Shown here in pieces: positions 8,901 through 17,126 of a stretch of 40,325 bases of DNA. Origin of the DNA: an uncultured Lachnospiraceae bacterium (GTDB lineage Bacteria; Bacillota; Clostridia; Lachnospirales; Lachnospiraceae); NCBI GenBank assembly GCA_947628705.1, contig CANRAZ010000018.1:1-40325 (forward strand), read 5' to 3'. The notes beneath the pieces were generated by a model. The model saw only the letters and a list, made by a program, of their open reading frames with translations. It made no database searches and had not been told where the DNA came from. Made by a program: the position numbers and the translations under genes. The number at the start of each line of letters is the position of its first letter. The first letter of the stretch is position 1.

Positions 8901-9308
8901 TTTGTAAATGCTTCAGATGTTGAATACGCCGAAAATCTTCCTGAGTTTTGTTACAATGGAACGAATTATCCTGATATTCAAGAGCTTATGATAGCTTCTG
9001 ATGCGGCTTTTACAGATTATTCAAGCTGGATTCTTGATTTTATGTTTACACGGAAACCGGCGTTTCTGTTTACTCCGGATTACAGCGAATATGAATATCA
9101 AAGGGGATTTTGCTATCCTTTGAATGAAGCGCCGTTTTCCATTGCTGAAAATAATAGCGAACTGGCTAAAAATATTTCAGACTTTAATTCGCAAAAATAT
9201 AATGAAAGAGTAGAAGAATTTCTTGTCGGTAAAGGTTCGAGAGAGGACGGAAAGGCTTGTAAGGTCATTGTGGACAAGATTAACAGCATAACCGGGATAG
9301 GAATATAA
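5985..9308 (+). CDS. RgpF-family rhamnan synthesis / CDP-glycerol glycerophosphotransferase fusion
   Basis: This 1107-residue multidomain enzyme has at least three parts. Residues ~1-590 match rhamnan synthesis protein F (RgpF), including CFTHDKKS (about 380) and FWCKKEALEPLF with DGTISHAIERSFPF (about 475-515). Residues ~615-695 hold two copies of a short repeat found in bacterial glycosyltransferases (SEWYLNTYPDVAASGADP with HYFLYGWKEGRNPS, then SEYFDLNQDV with HFESAGKFEGR). Residues ~725-1100 form a TagB/TagF-like CDP-glycerol:polyglycerophosphate transferase, with CTWHGSMGFKKL, YAPTFRE and FTDYSSWILDF. Known families imply one polypeptide couples rhamnose-type glycosyl transfer to polyol-phosphate transfer. 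It acts at the cytoplasmic face on the lipid-linked chain. The nearest better-understood relatives are RgpF and TagF. Confidence 0.88.
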   Translation: MGINKLGIYALIEKTGKTDRYITYMLSELRKVTSKLIVAVYEEISDDEIEILKVYADEVLKIHPSKKVFDIYYEVLMKASGGNLGTLESAVFCSSDLYGPFYDMEAIFKNMEKRYSDVYGINKKISIGNFEKKNVANLHSAFFVLNNKVLSDSSVMEAWGKTSKESSSKWHDFTECLLRSGYEYMPVVRNDKEEPYVGDSLGISAKEGFPFISGEYIIRDYTFVMNESRGNMISEIFRYLKNNTHYDTDMIIEHLLKTKNISDIYNAFHINYILPSNTSGDIKDVLGSKKAVVVVHIFYMDLIGYFYKYITSIPSPIDVIITTTDFEKGEKLKNVFEPVLKSRLRVIVSIGNGRELAALLVETREIIREYDYICFTHDKKSPHNRNINVSKGFQELIVENVINSPEYITNVIDVMEKDKRIGLLVPPPPMHGNYFASLGRRWTVCFEAVKSLILELGVCVDMDESKPPLATGSSFWCKKEALEPLFEKKWTHEDFPPEPMASDGTISHAIERSFPFIAQSKGFYCGILMTLENASLEFTNREYYLEKLHFSLHKMIPTYGQNFGSYQKKIENYDAVKEVNIGLKRALKAYILKLKNRSFGKLKQHMEEKVRVDMIKKSKLFDSEWYLNTYPDVAASGADPAKHYFLYGWKEGRNPSAVFSTSEYFDLNQDVKSSRICPLYHFESAGKFEGRSFSKNKDIGINTEPTASEYAKYNKRIKDIIKREKKRAANENVKQNKIVFRTFQQDYTCNPKYICEELLRRKLPYDIVWLCKDDPEVIKNFPVGVRVVREGSADAKKEIFSAKILIDNGVHYYNFKGIKKPEQVSICTWHGSMGFKKLAGNKIASKRMKRSAELYDANNDYVISNSTFEDEVFRESYWPTTEFIKCGHPRNDILINVGSDKEKASSIKNKVCRKLGIDPNSKIALYAPTFREKLVEENANEHNPVEELDYNVLKDALCDRFGGNWCIITRVHFVNASDVEYAENLPEFCYNGTNYPDIQELMIASDAAFTDYSSWILDFMFTRKPAFLFTPDYSEYEYQRGFCYPLNEAPFSIAENNSELAKNISDFNSQKYNERVEEFLVGKGSREDGKACKVIVDKINSITGIGI

Positions 9309-9350
9309 TCATTTCAGGAGCGGGGCTTCTAGAGATATTGGAGGTTGGAT

Positions 9351-10070
9351 GTGAATATTGCAGTCATATTTGCAGGCGGAGTCGGTCAGCGCATGAACAT
9401 AAGCGCAAAACCTAAACAGTTTCTTGAGCTGCATGGTAAGCCTATTATAATTTATACCTTAGAGAAGTTTGAGGAACATGCCGAGATAGATGGCATTGTC
9501 ATCGCATGTGTGGAGCCATGGATACCGTACTTGTGGAAATTGGTAGAACGGTACTCGATTTCTAAAGTAAAAGCTATTGTCAGGGGAGGAAGCTCCGGTC
9601 AGGACTCAATATATAATGGATTAAAGGCGGCTGCTGAAATGTACCCAGAAGAAAGCATAGTGCTTATTCATGATGCTGTAAGGCCTGTTATAGGTTATGA
9701 TCTTATTTCACGGAATATTCAGTCAGTTAAAGAATGGGGCAGTGGAATTACTGTTGCTCCGGCTATTGAAACAATTACAATTAATACGGAGGAGGGCGGT
9801 ATTGTCGGAGACATAATAAACCGGAGTAATTGCAAAATGGCAAAAGCGCCTCAGAGTTTTATTCTTAAGGATATAATGGATGCGCATATGAAAGCGATTG
9901 CAGAAGGAAAGCACGATTTTACGGATTCTGCATGTATAATGCAGGCATATGGATATAAGCTTCATTCTGTTGACGGCAATTCCGATAATATCAAAATTAC
10001 CACGCCGGTTGATTTTTATACCTTTAAGGCGATAATTGATGCCAGAGAAAACTCACAGATATTCGGGTAA
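9351..10070 (+). CDS. IspD/TarI-family cytidylyltransferase, probably polyol-phosphate specific
   Basis: It transfers CMP from CTP to a sugar- or polyol-phosphate. Visible motifs, numbered from the GTG, are AGGVGQRM (8-15), KPKQF (20-24), HDAVRP (107-112), KAPQSF (165-170) and DNIKITTPVDF (212-222). The KPKQFLEL and DNIKITTP wording is closer to TarI ribitol-5-phosphate cytidylyltransferases than to isoprenoid IspD. The CDP-glycerol transferase domain encoded just upstream makes a CDP-polyol product likely. GTG 9351 is chosen because GGAGG (9340-9344) is six bases upstream; the in-frame TTG at 9345 abuts the ribosome site and cannot be used. Protein is 239 residues. Ribitol versus glycerol versus another polyol cannot be decided here, and no TarJ reductase is encoded nearby. 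Confidence 0.85.
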   Translation: MNIAVIFAGGVGQRMNISAKPKQFLELHGKPIIIYTLEKFEEHAEIDGIVIACVEPWIPYLWKLVERYSISKVKAIVRGGSSGQDSIYNGLKAAAEMYPEESIVLIHDAVRPVIGYDLISRNIQSVKEWGSGITVAPAIETITINTEEGGIVGDIINRSNCKMAKAPQSFILKDIMDAHMKAIAEGKHDFTDSACIMQAYGYKLHSVDGNSDNIKITTPVDFYTFKAIIDARENSQIFG

Positions 10071-10142
10071 GGCTGCGTGCTTGGCAAAGCAGCATTTTTA
10101 AGCAGAACCGTATGGATTATTACATGAAAGGGTAAAGGAAGT

Positions 10143-11909
10143 ATGGCTAAAATTTCTATCTTGCTTGCTATATATAATGGGGCGGATTCCATAATTAATT
10201 CAATAGGCTGTCTTCAAAAGCAAACATTAAAGGATATCGAGATTGTTTGCGTTGATGACAATTCTACCGATGATTCAAAAAATATTATTAAAAATCTTCA
10301 AAAGGAAGATAATAGGATAAAGCTAATTAGCTTTAATGAAAATATGGGAACCGTCTGCGCCAGAAAGGCGGGGGTCGAAAACGCTTCTGGCGAGTTTATT
10401 ATGTTCATGGATCAGGATGACATCTTTGAAGAGTATACATGTGAAGAACTCTATGCGATGATTGTTGATAAAAAGGTGGATATACTTCACTTCCGTTCAA
10501 AGGTAATTGCAGTTCCGCCTACTACTGAGGATCAGCGCAGGTGGCAGGAGGACTTTATGAAACCATACGACGGCTTCCTTTATGCAAAAGATGTGTTTGA
10601 TTTTTGCTTTGCGCCAAACTTTAGGGATAATATCACTTGGAACCATTACACTTGGAATACATGGAACAAGATATATAAGGCAGATGTATGCAAAAAAGCA
10701 ATGAAAGCCTGCAGCGAGGATTATGTCGTAAACGGTGACGACATCTATGTTTATATGCTTATTGCGTATTATGCAAATTCCTATTATGGTGATGCAAATG
10801 GTAAATTTTACCATATTTACAGCTTGGGCTCGGGTCTTATGGGAAACCACAAGCTTAGTCTGAAAAGATTTTATACTCTAGTAAGACGTGCGACAGGCTT
10901 TGACAACGAGGTGAGTTTTTTTAAGGAACAAAACATTGATAACTACGAAGAAATTATAAATTTAGACAGATGTCGGGCATTATGCGGCATTGTTCAGAGG
11001 TGGTATCTCCGTCTGGAGGCAAAAGAACAGGGAAACGGTTACGATATGATGTGCGATTATATAAGCAAGCCCGCTCTTATTGCATCTTTTGAGAAACATC
11101 TTAAGGTTAATGATGCTAATCTTTTTGACACGGCAAAAAATGCGAATCAGCTTAAAATTACGCATGTATATGTAAAAAATATTTGTGTGTACATTAATGG
11201 AAACGGCAATGTAAACAGAAGCGTCAATATGGACTTAATAAAAATCTGGCGAAGTCATGGCTATAAGGTGGTATGTCTGACGGAGGCTGAGAATTCACTA
11301 TCTGAGCTATCATTGGAAGATGTAAAGATTTTTTACCTGCCCGCAAAGAAAAAAGAATTTAAGTTTTATGAATATCCGTTAGAAGAAAGACTGGTCTTTC
11401 TGGAGGGCTTTTTGAAGGAGCAGCATATAGATGCTTATGTGTACTCGGCAGTAAGAGAAAAGGAGTATATTTACGATTTGCTTACTGTAAAAAATATGGG
11501 TATTCATTTCTTGACAGATGCAGTTGAATATGAGAGTATGTCGCAAAGGTCAAATACGGATTTTAACGTATACAAGAGAATTATTGAGTGCAGCGATGGA
11601 GTTATGCTCCCTTTGTCACTTGATAAAAGCAAAATTACAAGCAAAAAATACAGTAAAAGATCTGATTATGAGGATTTATTTGATCCCTCCAAGAAGGAAG
11701 CAGAAGCTGAGAGGCCGATTGACAGAATAATAGAAGATGAGGAATTTAAGAAGGCATGTGAGAATTTAGCCATAAAGAGAATGTACAAGGAAGGAAACAT
11801 AAAGATTAAAATAAAGATTATCGTTAAGAAAATACTGCGTATTTTCGGCATCAAAAAAAATATGTATTGCGATAATTATAATGATTATTTAAAATTAAAA
11901 AGATTGTAG
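10143..11909 (+). CDS. GT2-family glycosyltransferase with extra C-terminal domain
   Basis: The 588-residue protein begins with a GT-A fold glycosyltransferase family 2 domain: the start ISILLAIYNGADSI, the nucleotide-binding CVDDNSTDDS (36-45) and the metal-binding DQDD (90-93). That domain covers roughly residues 1-240. The rest (~330-500) includes ITHVYVKNICVYINGNGN, KIWRSHGYKVVCLTEAE and IHFLTDAVEYES, an alternating alpha/beta pattern reminiscent of a GT-B half or another nucleotide-sugar-binding fold. I cannot assign it. The C-terminal ~45 residues are very basic and amphipathic (GNIKIKIKIIVKKILRIFG), suggesting contact with the inner membrane. It should add one sugar of the repeat unit; donor and acceptor are unknown. 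Confidence 0.85.
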   Translation: MAKISILLAIYNGADSIINSIGCLQKQTLKDIEIVCVDDNSTDDSKNIIKNLQKEDNRIKLISFNENMGTVCARKAGVENASGEFIMFMDQDDIFEEYTCEELYAMIVDKKVDILHFRSKVIAVPPTTEDQRRWQEDFMKPYDGFLYAKDVFDFCFAPNFRDNITWNHYTWNTWNKIYKADVCKKAMKACSEDYVVNGDDIYVYMLIAYYANSYYGDANGKFYHIYSLGSGLMGNHKLSLKRFYTLVRRATGFDNEVSFFKEQNIDNYEEIINLDRCRALCGIVQRWYLRLEAKEQGNGYDMMCDYISKPALIASFEKHLKVNDANLFDTAKNANQLKITHVYVKNICVYINGNGNVNRSVNMDLIKIWRSHGYKVVCLTEAENSLSELSLEDVKIFYLPAKKKEFKFYEYPLEERLVFLEGFLKEQHIDAYVYSAVREKEYIYDLLTVKNMGIHFLTDAVEYESMSQRSNTDFNVYKRIIECSDGVMLPLSLDKSKITSKKYSKRSDYEDLFDPSKKEAEAERPIDRIIEDEEFKKACENLAIKRMYKEGNIKIKIKIIVKKILRIFGIKKNMYCDNYNDYLKLKRL

Positions 11910-11955
11910 GGATAAATAATAATAGTACGTCTTACATGAAAGGAAGTAATGTATA

Positions 11956-12825
11956 ATGAAAAAAGTAATCTTAGTCACAGGCGCTAACGGACAACTTGGA
12001 AGAGCAGTAAATGTAAAATTTGCGGATAATTCGGAGGTTGAACTTTATAACACTGATGTATTTGAGGCAGAAGGCATACACGCATTGGATATCACAGATA
12101 TTGACGATGTAATGGAAACCGTCGGCAGGGTAAAACCCTATGCGGTAATTAACTGCGCCGCAGCCACAAATGTTGACGGGTGTGAAAAAGATATTGATAC
12201 TGCTTATAAAATTAATGCTATAGGGCCGAGAAATCTAAGTATAGCTTCAAAGGAATTCGGAGCCAAGCTTGTACACATTTCGACGGATTATGTTTTTCCG
12301 GGCGATGGAACAAAACCTTACACAGAATTTGATGAGCCGGCTCCGAAAAGCGCTTACGGAAAAACAAAGCTTGAGGGCGAGAAATTTGTAGAAAGATTTG
12401 CCGAAAGGTATTTTATAATAAGGACGGCGTGGCTTTACGGAGATGGAAAGAATTTTGTAAAGACGATGCTTAAGCTTTCGGAAAACCACGACGAAGTAAG
12501 CGTTGTGTGTGACCAGATAGGTTCGCCGACAAGCACAAAGGTGCTTGCGGATATAATTGATAACCTTATTTGGACGGATAATTACGGACTCTATCACGGA
12601 ACCTGTGAAGGGGTCTGCAGCTGGGCTGATTTTACTGAAGAAATTTTCAGGCTTGCAGGCAAAGGTACAAAGGTAAATCACATTACATCTGCGCAGTATT
12701 CAGAAATGAACCCGGCTGCTGCGGACAGACCTGCATATTCAGTGCTTGATAACTATATGCTTAAGCTTACGGCAGGTTACGTGGCGCAGGATTGGAAAGA
12801 TGCAATCAGGGAATATCTGGAATAA
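11956..12825 (+). CDS. rfbD: dTDP-4-dehydrorhamnose reductase
   Basis: It catalyses the last step of dTDP-L-rhamnose synthesis, the NAD(P)H-dependent reduction of dTDP-4-dehydro-L-rhamnose. The 289-residue protein has the expected length. The Rossmann motif is VTGANGQLGRAV (7-18), the active-site STDYVF is at 109-114 and the catalytic YGKTK at 134-138. INCAAATNVDGCE and RTAWLYG are also typical of RmlD. It is followed by rfbB in the same direction; rfbA and rfbC lie further on, so the pathway is complete but split around an epimerase and an RgpF gene. Start ATG is preceded by GAAAGGAAG. Confidence 0.96.
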   Translation: MKKVILVTGANGQLGRAVNVKFADNSEVELYNTDVFEAEGIHALDITDIDDVMETVGRVKPYAVINCAAATNVDGCEKDIDTAYKINAIGPRNLSIASKEFGAKLVHISTDYVFPGDGTKPYTEFDEPAPKSAYGKTKLEGEKFVERFAERYFIIRTAWLYGDGKNFVKTMLKLSENHDEVSVVCDQIGSPTSTKVLADIIDNLIWTDNYGLYHGTCEGVCSWADFTEEIFRLAGKGTKVNHITSAQYSEMNPAAADRPAYSVLDNYMLKLTAGYVAQDWKDAIREYLE

Positions 12826-12899
12826 CAGGATATTTTGAATGATACAGTAAAAAATTTATGGTGCAGAGCGAGCGTTATGCACATTAAAAGGAGGAAAAA

Positions 12900-13979
12900 A
12901 TGAGAACTTACTTAGTTACGGGAGGAGCAGGCTTTATCGGCTCAAATTATATTCATTACATGTTTAAAAAATATGATAACCAAATAAGAATTATAAACGT
13001 GGACAAGCTCACCTATGCAGGAAACCTTGAAAATCTTAAGAGCGTTGAAAACAGAGATAACTATACGTTTGTCAAGGCGGATATCTGCGATAAAGAGGCT
13101 ATCATGAAAATATTTGAAGAAAATGATATCGACAGAGTGGTTCATTTTGCAGCTGAAAGCCATGTGGACAGAAGCATTAAAAATCCGGAGGTTTTCGTAC
13201 AGACAAACGTACTGGGAACCGCTGTTATGCTTAACTGTGCAAAAGCTGCATGGGAGCTTCCTGACGGAACCTTTAAAAAAGGAAAAAAATTTCTCCATGT
13301 TTCCACTGATGAAGTTTACGGCTCTCTTCCGGATGATGAAAATGCTTTTTTCTATGAAACGACGCCTTACGACCCGCACAGTCCTTATTCTGCAAGCAAG
13401 GCGTCGTCTGATATGCTTGTAAAGGCGTATATGGACACCTACAAGTTCCCGGCTAACATTACGAACTGCTCCAATAACTATGGCCCTTACCAGTTCCCGG
13501 AAAAGCTTATTCCGCTTATCATCAATAATGCGCTTCACGGGAAAAAACTGCCTGTTTACGGTGACGGTAAAAATATCAGGGATTGGCTGTTTGTTGAGGA
13601 TCATGCGAAGGCTATTGATATGGTTCAGGAGCAGGGCAGACTTTTTGAAACGTACAATATCGGCGGTCACAACGAGAAGCAGAATATCGAGATAATAAAT
13701 ATAATTCTTGAAACTCTTCAGGAAATGCTTCCTGAAGGAGACCCTAGAAAGGCTCATATCAATCAAGACCTGATTACCTATGTTGAAGACAGAAAGGGTC
13801 ACGACAGAAGATATGCGATTGCACCTGATAAGATTAAGGCTGAAATAGGCTGGTACCCTGAAACTATGTTTAAAGAGGGCATTAAGAAAACAATTGCATG
13901 GTTCTTTGAAAATGAGGAATGGATGAAAAACGTCACAAGCGGTGACTATCAGAAGTACTATGAGGAAATGTACAGCTGA
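12900..13979 (+). CDS. rfbB: dTDP-glucose 4,6-dehydratase
   Basis: It converts dTDP-glucose to dTDP-4-dehydro-6-deoxyglucose, the second step of dTDP-rhamnose synthesis. The 359-residue protein carries the NAD-binding TGGAGFIGS (7-15), VHFAAESHVDRSI (81-93), STDEVYGS (135-142) and catalytic YSASK (163-167). The end contains the family-typical VEDRKGHDRRYAI. AGGAGG precedes the ATG. Its product feeds RfbC and then RfbD. Insertions such as FKKGKKFLHV are small and normal for Firmicutes versions. Confidence 0.96.
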   Translation: MRTYLVTGGAGFIGSNYIHYMFKKYDNQIRIINVDKLTYAGNLENLKSVENRDNYTFVKADICDKEAIMKIFEENDIDRVVHFAAESHVDRSIKNPEVFVQTNVLGTAVMLNCAKAAWELPDGTFKKGKKFLHVSTDEVYGSLPDDENAFFYETTPYDPHSPYSASKASSDMLVKAYMDTYKFPANITNCSNNYGPYQFPEKLIPLIINNALHGKKLPVYGDGKNIRDWLFVEDHAKAIDMVQEQGRLFETYNIGGHNEKQNIEIINIILETLQEMLPEGDPRKAHINQDLITYVEDRKGHDRRYAIAPDKIKAEIGWYPETMFKEGIKKTIAWFFENEEWMKNVTSGDYQKYYEEMYS

Positions 13980-14016
13980 TTTCTGTTAAGATAATAATCA
14001 TTTTTAGGAGTGGAAA

Positions 14017-15087
14017 GTGAAGCTTACCGATAATTATATTCTTCAGGAGGATTTAGACCGCATTGTAAGGTCAAACGTAATACCGTTTGAGCTTTTTAAG
14101 GGAACGACTGTCTTTATTACTGGAGCAACAGGACTTTTAGGGACGCAGATGGTGCTTGCTCTTTTGAATGCAAATGCGGAATTGAATCTGAATCTTAAGG
14201 TTTTTGCACTGGTCAGAAACAAAGAAAAGGCTGAAGCTATTTATAAATATGCAGATAAAGCCGTTTTAAAATTTGTAATCGGAGACGTTGGATCGGAAAT
14301 AAAGGCTGACATATGTCCTGATTATATAATTCATGCGGCAAGTCCGACGGATTCAAAGTATTTTGTTGAACATCCTGTTGACACCATTTTTACTGCCGTA
14401 CATGGCTCTGAAAATTTACTTGAGTTTGCTAAAAAAAAGTCGGTGAAAAGCTTTGTGTATCTTTCTTCGCTTGAGGTGTATGGGACGGCTGATTTTAACG
14501 GCAAGCCGATTAAGGAAAATATGTACGGAGCGATTGACTCGATGAGTGTAAGAAGCAGCTATTCTGAGAGTAAAAAATTAGTAGAGTGCCTCTGCTCGTC
14601 ATATGCTTCTCAGTATAAGGTCCCTGTTAAGGTGGCAAGGCTTTGTCAGACATTTGGACCGGGTGTCGGTTATGATGACGGTCGGGTATTTGCCCAGTTT
14701 GCAAGGAGCATCATTGAGGGCAAGGATATCGTTCTGAAGACAGATGGAAGCACTGAGCGAAATTACTGTTACACGGCAGATGCGATAAGTGCAATATTAA
14801 TGATATTGCTTTCAGGTAAAAACGGAGAAGCCTACAATGTAGCCAATAAGAATACATTTATCAGTATAAAAAATATGGCTCAGATGCTTACGGAGCAGTA
14901 CCCTGAAAGCGGAACCAAGCTGGTGTTTGATATTGCAGAGGATGTCACAAAGCTTGGATACAACCCCAAAGTAGTAATTAATCTTGATACACAGAAGATC
15001 GAGAAACTTGGGTGGAAAGCAGAGACAGATTTACAGGAGATGTTTGAACGTCTTATTAGGAGTATGAAATATTTCGGTAAGGAATGA
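14017..15087 (+). CDS. NAD-dependent epimerase/dehydratase (extended SDR), substrate unknown
   Basis: The 356-residue protein is an extended short-chain dehydrogenase/reductase. It has the NAD-binding TGATGLLG (35-42), IIHAASPTDS (104-113), SSLEVYG (150-156) and catalytic YSESK (182-186). The 25-residue N-terminal extension before the Rossmann strand is seen in one group of surface-polysaccharide epimerases. The start is GTG 14017, with AGGAG (14006-14010) six bases upstream. It lies between rfbB and the second RgpF gene. It may act on a nucleotide-activated sugar or polyol in the same polymer, possibly a CDP-linked one made by the TarI-like enzyme; that link is only inference. UDP-sugar epimerase or decarboxylase activity is also possible. 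Confidence 0.85.
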   Translation: MKLTDNYILQEDLDRIVRSNVIPFELFKGTTVFITGATGLLGTQMVLALLNANAELNLNLKVFALVRNKEKAEAIYKYADKAVLKFVIGDVGSEIKADICPDYIIHAASPTDSKYFVEHPVDTIFTAVHGSENLLEFAKKKSVKSFVYLSSLEVYGTADFNGKPIKENMYGAIDSMSVRSSYSESKKLVECLCSSYASQYKVPVKVARLCQTFGPGVGYDDGRVFAQFARSIIEGKDIVLKTDGSTERNYCYTADAISAILMILLSGKNGEAYNVANKNTFISIKNMAQMLTEQYPESGTKLVFDIAEDVTKLGYNPKVVINLDTQKIEKLGWKAETDLQEMFERLIRSMKYFGKE

Positions 15088-15121
15088 CTTTATTACCGTA
15101 AATGGTATTTTAGGAGTTGCA

Positions 15122-17014
15122 ATGAAAAATAGACTGGGAGTTTTCCTGTTTCATGACAGTGACGGAGTTGCCGATGATTATATCGACTATCTGCTCAGCA
15201 GTATTAAAAATGTTCTCGGACATATGATTATAGTCATAAACGGCACAGCCGATAAAGAAGCTCTGGACATGTTTAGCAAGTATACGGCAGAGATAATTCG
15301 GATGGAAGACGCCGTCTTTGACTTTTCTGCGTGGAAGCATGTTATTGTGGAAGCATGCGGCAGGGAAAGATTAAAGGAAATTAGCTCCATGGTGTTTCTT
15401 GACGATTCTTTTTTTGGACCGTTCCGTCCGTTTGAGGATATTTTTCAGAAAATGGAAAATACAGATTTTTGGGGATTAAGCGCGTACGGGGAAACAAACA
15501 GTTCAGGGAAGTCTCCTTACGGCTATAGGCCGAGATATATACAGCCGTATTTTATGGTATTTGAATCTCAGGTTTTGCACAGTGACGCTTTTTTTGATTT
15601 CTGGGTCCGGCTGCCGGAGTACCAAAGCGATAATGAGTATATTGAAAGGGGTGTTTGCGTCCTAACGAAAAAGCTGGAAGACTTAGGCTATAGGTGGGGT
15701 GTCTATTCGGATACTTCGGACATGGAATCTTCGGACAGAAATAAAAATTACGACCAGACTTTGTTTAATATTTACGAATTAGTTTCCAATCGTAAATATC
15801 CCGTGCTCAGAAAACAGCTTTTCGAAATTGATAAAAGGGTTTCTCTTTCGTTTACGAACGGAGCGGAGCTTATGAGGACGGTAGAATATATTGAAAATAA
15901 CTTTAAATATGACGTTACAATGATTTTTAAACACGTTATGAGAAAGTATTCTCCGTATGATGTTAAATCTTCTCTCTGTCTGGACTACGTGCTTCCGGAT
16001 TTCAGTAACGAGGGGGACGTTAAACCGAATGAAGCGGTAATAATAGTACACATGGTATATTCAGAGCTTTTTGAAAAATATAAGAGATATCTGATGAATG
16101 TACCAAAGGGCGTTGACATCATTATTACAACGAATTCCGATGAAAATGTCAGTGCTCTTGAATCCGTCTACCTGCCTTTTTTTGGAGATAGGGTGAAAAT
16201 CCGAAAATCCGAAAACAGGGGAAGGGATGTTGCGGCCCTGCTTGTAACATGTAAGGATATTCTTCTTAAATATGAATATCTTTGCTTTATACACGATAAG
16301 AAAAGTTCGGCTAAGGAATTTGCAGCCGTCGGCACGGAATTTGACAGGGTAAACTGGGAGAACCTGCTCGGAAGCGAAGGATATATAAAGAACATAATCG
16401 GGCTGTTTAGAAAGCATAAATACCTTGGAATGCTTTCTCCGTTTGGAGTAGATCACGGAACATATTTCCATACCAGCATGAATTACTGGACGATATGCGC
16501 TGATGAGGTAAAAAAGCTTGCAGAAGGTATCGGTATTCCTGAGCCTGATACTGATAAGGAATTATTTGCTGTAGGTACATGCTTTTGGTGCAGGACCAAG
16601 GCTATGGAAAAAATCTTTAGCCATGGCTTTACCCACGGTGACTTCTGCCCTGAGCCGATGCCAGTAGATGGGTCTGTGAGCCACGCAATAGAAAGAATTT
16701 TTCCGTTTGTTGCAGCAGCAGAAGGGTACTGTTCGGGCTGGATTTATAATACTGAGTATGCAAGAACTGAATTGTCGGCATACAGGTATATGGCGGATAA
16801 TTCAGTCAGAGAAACAGTTAAAAGGCAGGTAATGGATTTTTACACCTACAGGGATTATATTAGGTCAGTTTGTAAGGGTAAAAAAGTTGAAATTGAAGAA
16901 GAAGCGGAGTTTTTTTCAGCCGAAAGGAATAGGAGTTTACGGAAAAAAATAAAAAAATTAACTCCAAAGCCGATAATTAAAGCGTACAGGAGACGGAAGT
17001 ATAACAGCTGCTAG
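15122..17014 (+). CDS. Stand-alone RgpF-family rhamnan synthesis protein
   Basis: This 630-residue protein belongs to the rhamnan synthesis protein F family. It is a paralogue of the N-terminal half of the fusion encoded at 5985-9308. Shared blocks include SFFGPFRPFEDIFQKM near residue 95, CFIHDKKSS (~390), FWCRTKAMEKIF (~485) and DGSVSHAIERIFPF (~510). It ends in a very basic tail (SLRKKIKKLTPKPIIKAYRRRK), consistent with membrane association. RgpF proteins act in rhamnose-glucose polysaccharide synthesis in streptococci. Here it probably adds a different rhamnose linkage or a side-chain residue from the one made by the fusion. Start ATG is preceded by TAGGAG. Confidence 0.88.
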   Translation: MKNRLGVFLFHDSDGVADDYIDYLLSSIKNVLGHMIIVINGTADKEALDMFSKYTAEIIRMEDAVFDFSAWKHVIVEACGRERLKEISSMVFLDDSFFGPFRPFEDIFQKMENTDFWGLSAYGETNSSGKSPYGYRPRYIQPYFMVFESQVLHSDAFFDFWVRLPEYQSDNEYIERGVCVLTKKLEDLGYRWGVYSDTSDMESSDRNKNYDQTLFNIYELVSNRKYPVLRKQLFEIDKRVSLSFTNGAELMRTVEYIENNFKYDVTMIFKHVMRKYSPYDVKSSLCLDYVLPDFSNEGDVKPNEAVIIVHMVYSELFEKYKRYLMNVPKGVDIIITTNSDENVSALESVYLPFFGDRVKIRKSENRGRDVAALLVTCKDILLKYEYLCFIHDKKSSAKEFAAVGTEFDRVNWENLLGSEGYIKNIIGLFRKHKYLGMLSPFGVDHGTYFHTSMNYWTICADEVKKLAEGIGIPEPDTDKELFAVGTCFWCRTKAMEKIFSHGFTHGDFCPEPMPVDGSVSHAIERIFPFVAAAEGYCSGWIYNTEYARTELSAYRYMADNSVRETVKRQVMDFYTYRDYIRSVCKGKKVEIEEEAEFFSAERNRSLRKKIKKLTPKPIIKAYRRRKYNSC

Positions 17015-17046
17015 AAGGCTGTGATTTTGTAAATTTGAATTATCGG

Positions 17047-17075
17047 TTGAGCATTTTTTGAAAAAATGCTATAAT
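17047..17075 (+). promoter_or_regulatory. Internal promoter for rfbA-rfbC with palindromic spacer
   Basis: TTGAGC (17047-17052) and TATAAT (17070-17075) are spaced by 17 bases. Positions 17051-17069 form a perfect inverted repeat (GCATTTTTT, one G, AAAAAATGC) that fills the spacer and overlaps the last two bases of the -35 hexamer. The predicted start is near 17082, about 45 bases before rfbA. Confidence 0.7.
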
Positions 17076-17126
17076 TAACCAGCTATGTAAGACAAAAAGA
17101 TATGTAGGAACTGATTTGGAGGCAGT

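Noticed and set aside
5985-9308. The 1107-residue frame as two genes joined by an assembly error
   Set aside because: The reading frame is continuous, domain borders are filled by a recognisable repeat module, and there is no internal ribosome site with a start codon near the junction.
9345-9350. TTG at 9345 as start of the cytidylyltransferase
   Set aside because: It abuts the GGAGG at 9340-9344, leaving no spacing. GTG 9351 has the correct six-base gap.
12942-13802. Long open frame of 286 codons antisense to rfbB
   Set aside because: Its translation has no recognisable domain and the opposite strand encodes a certain rfbB. It is a shadow produced by that gene's codon use.
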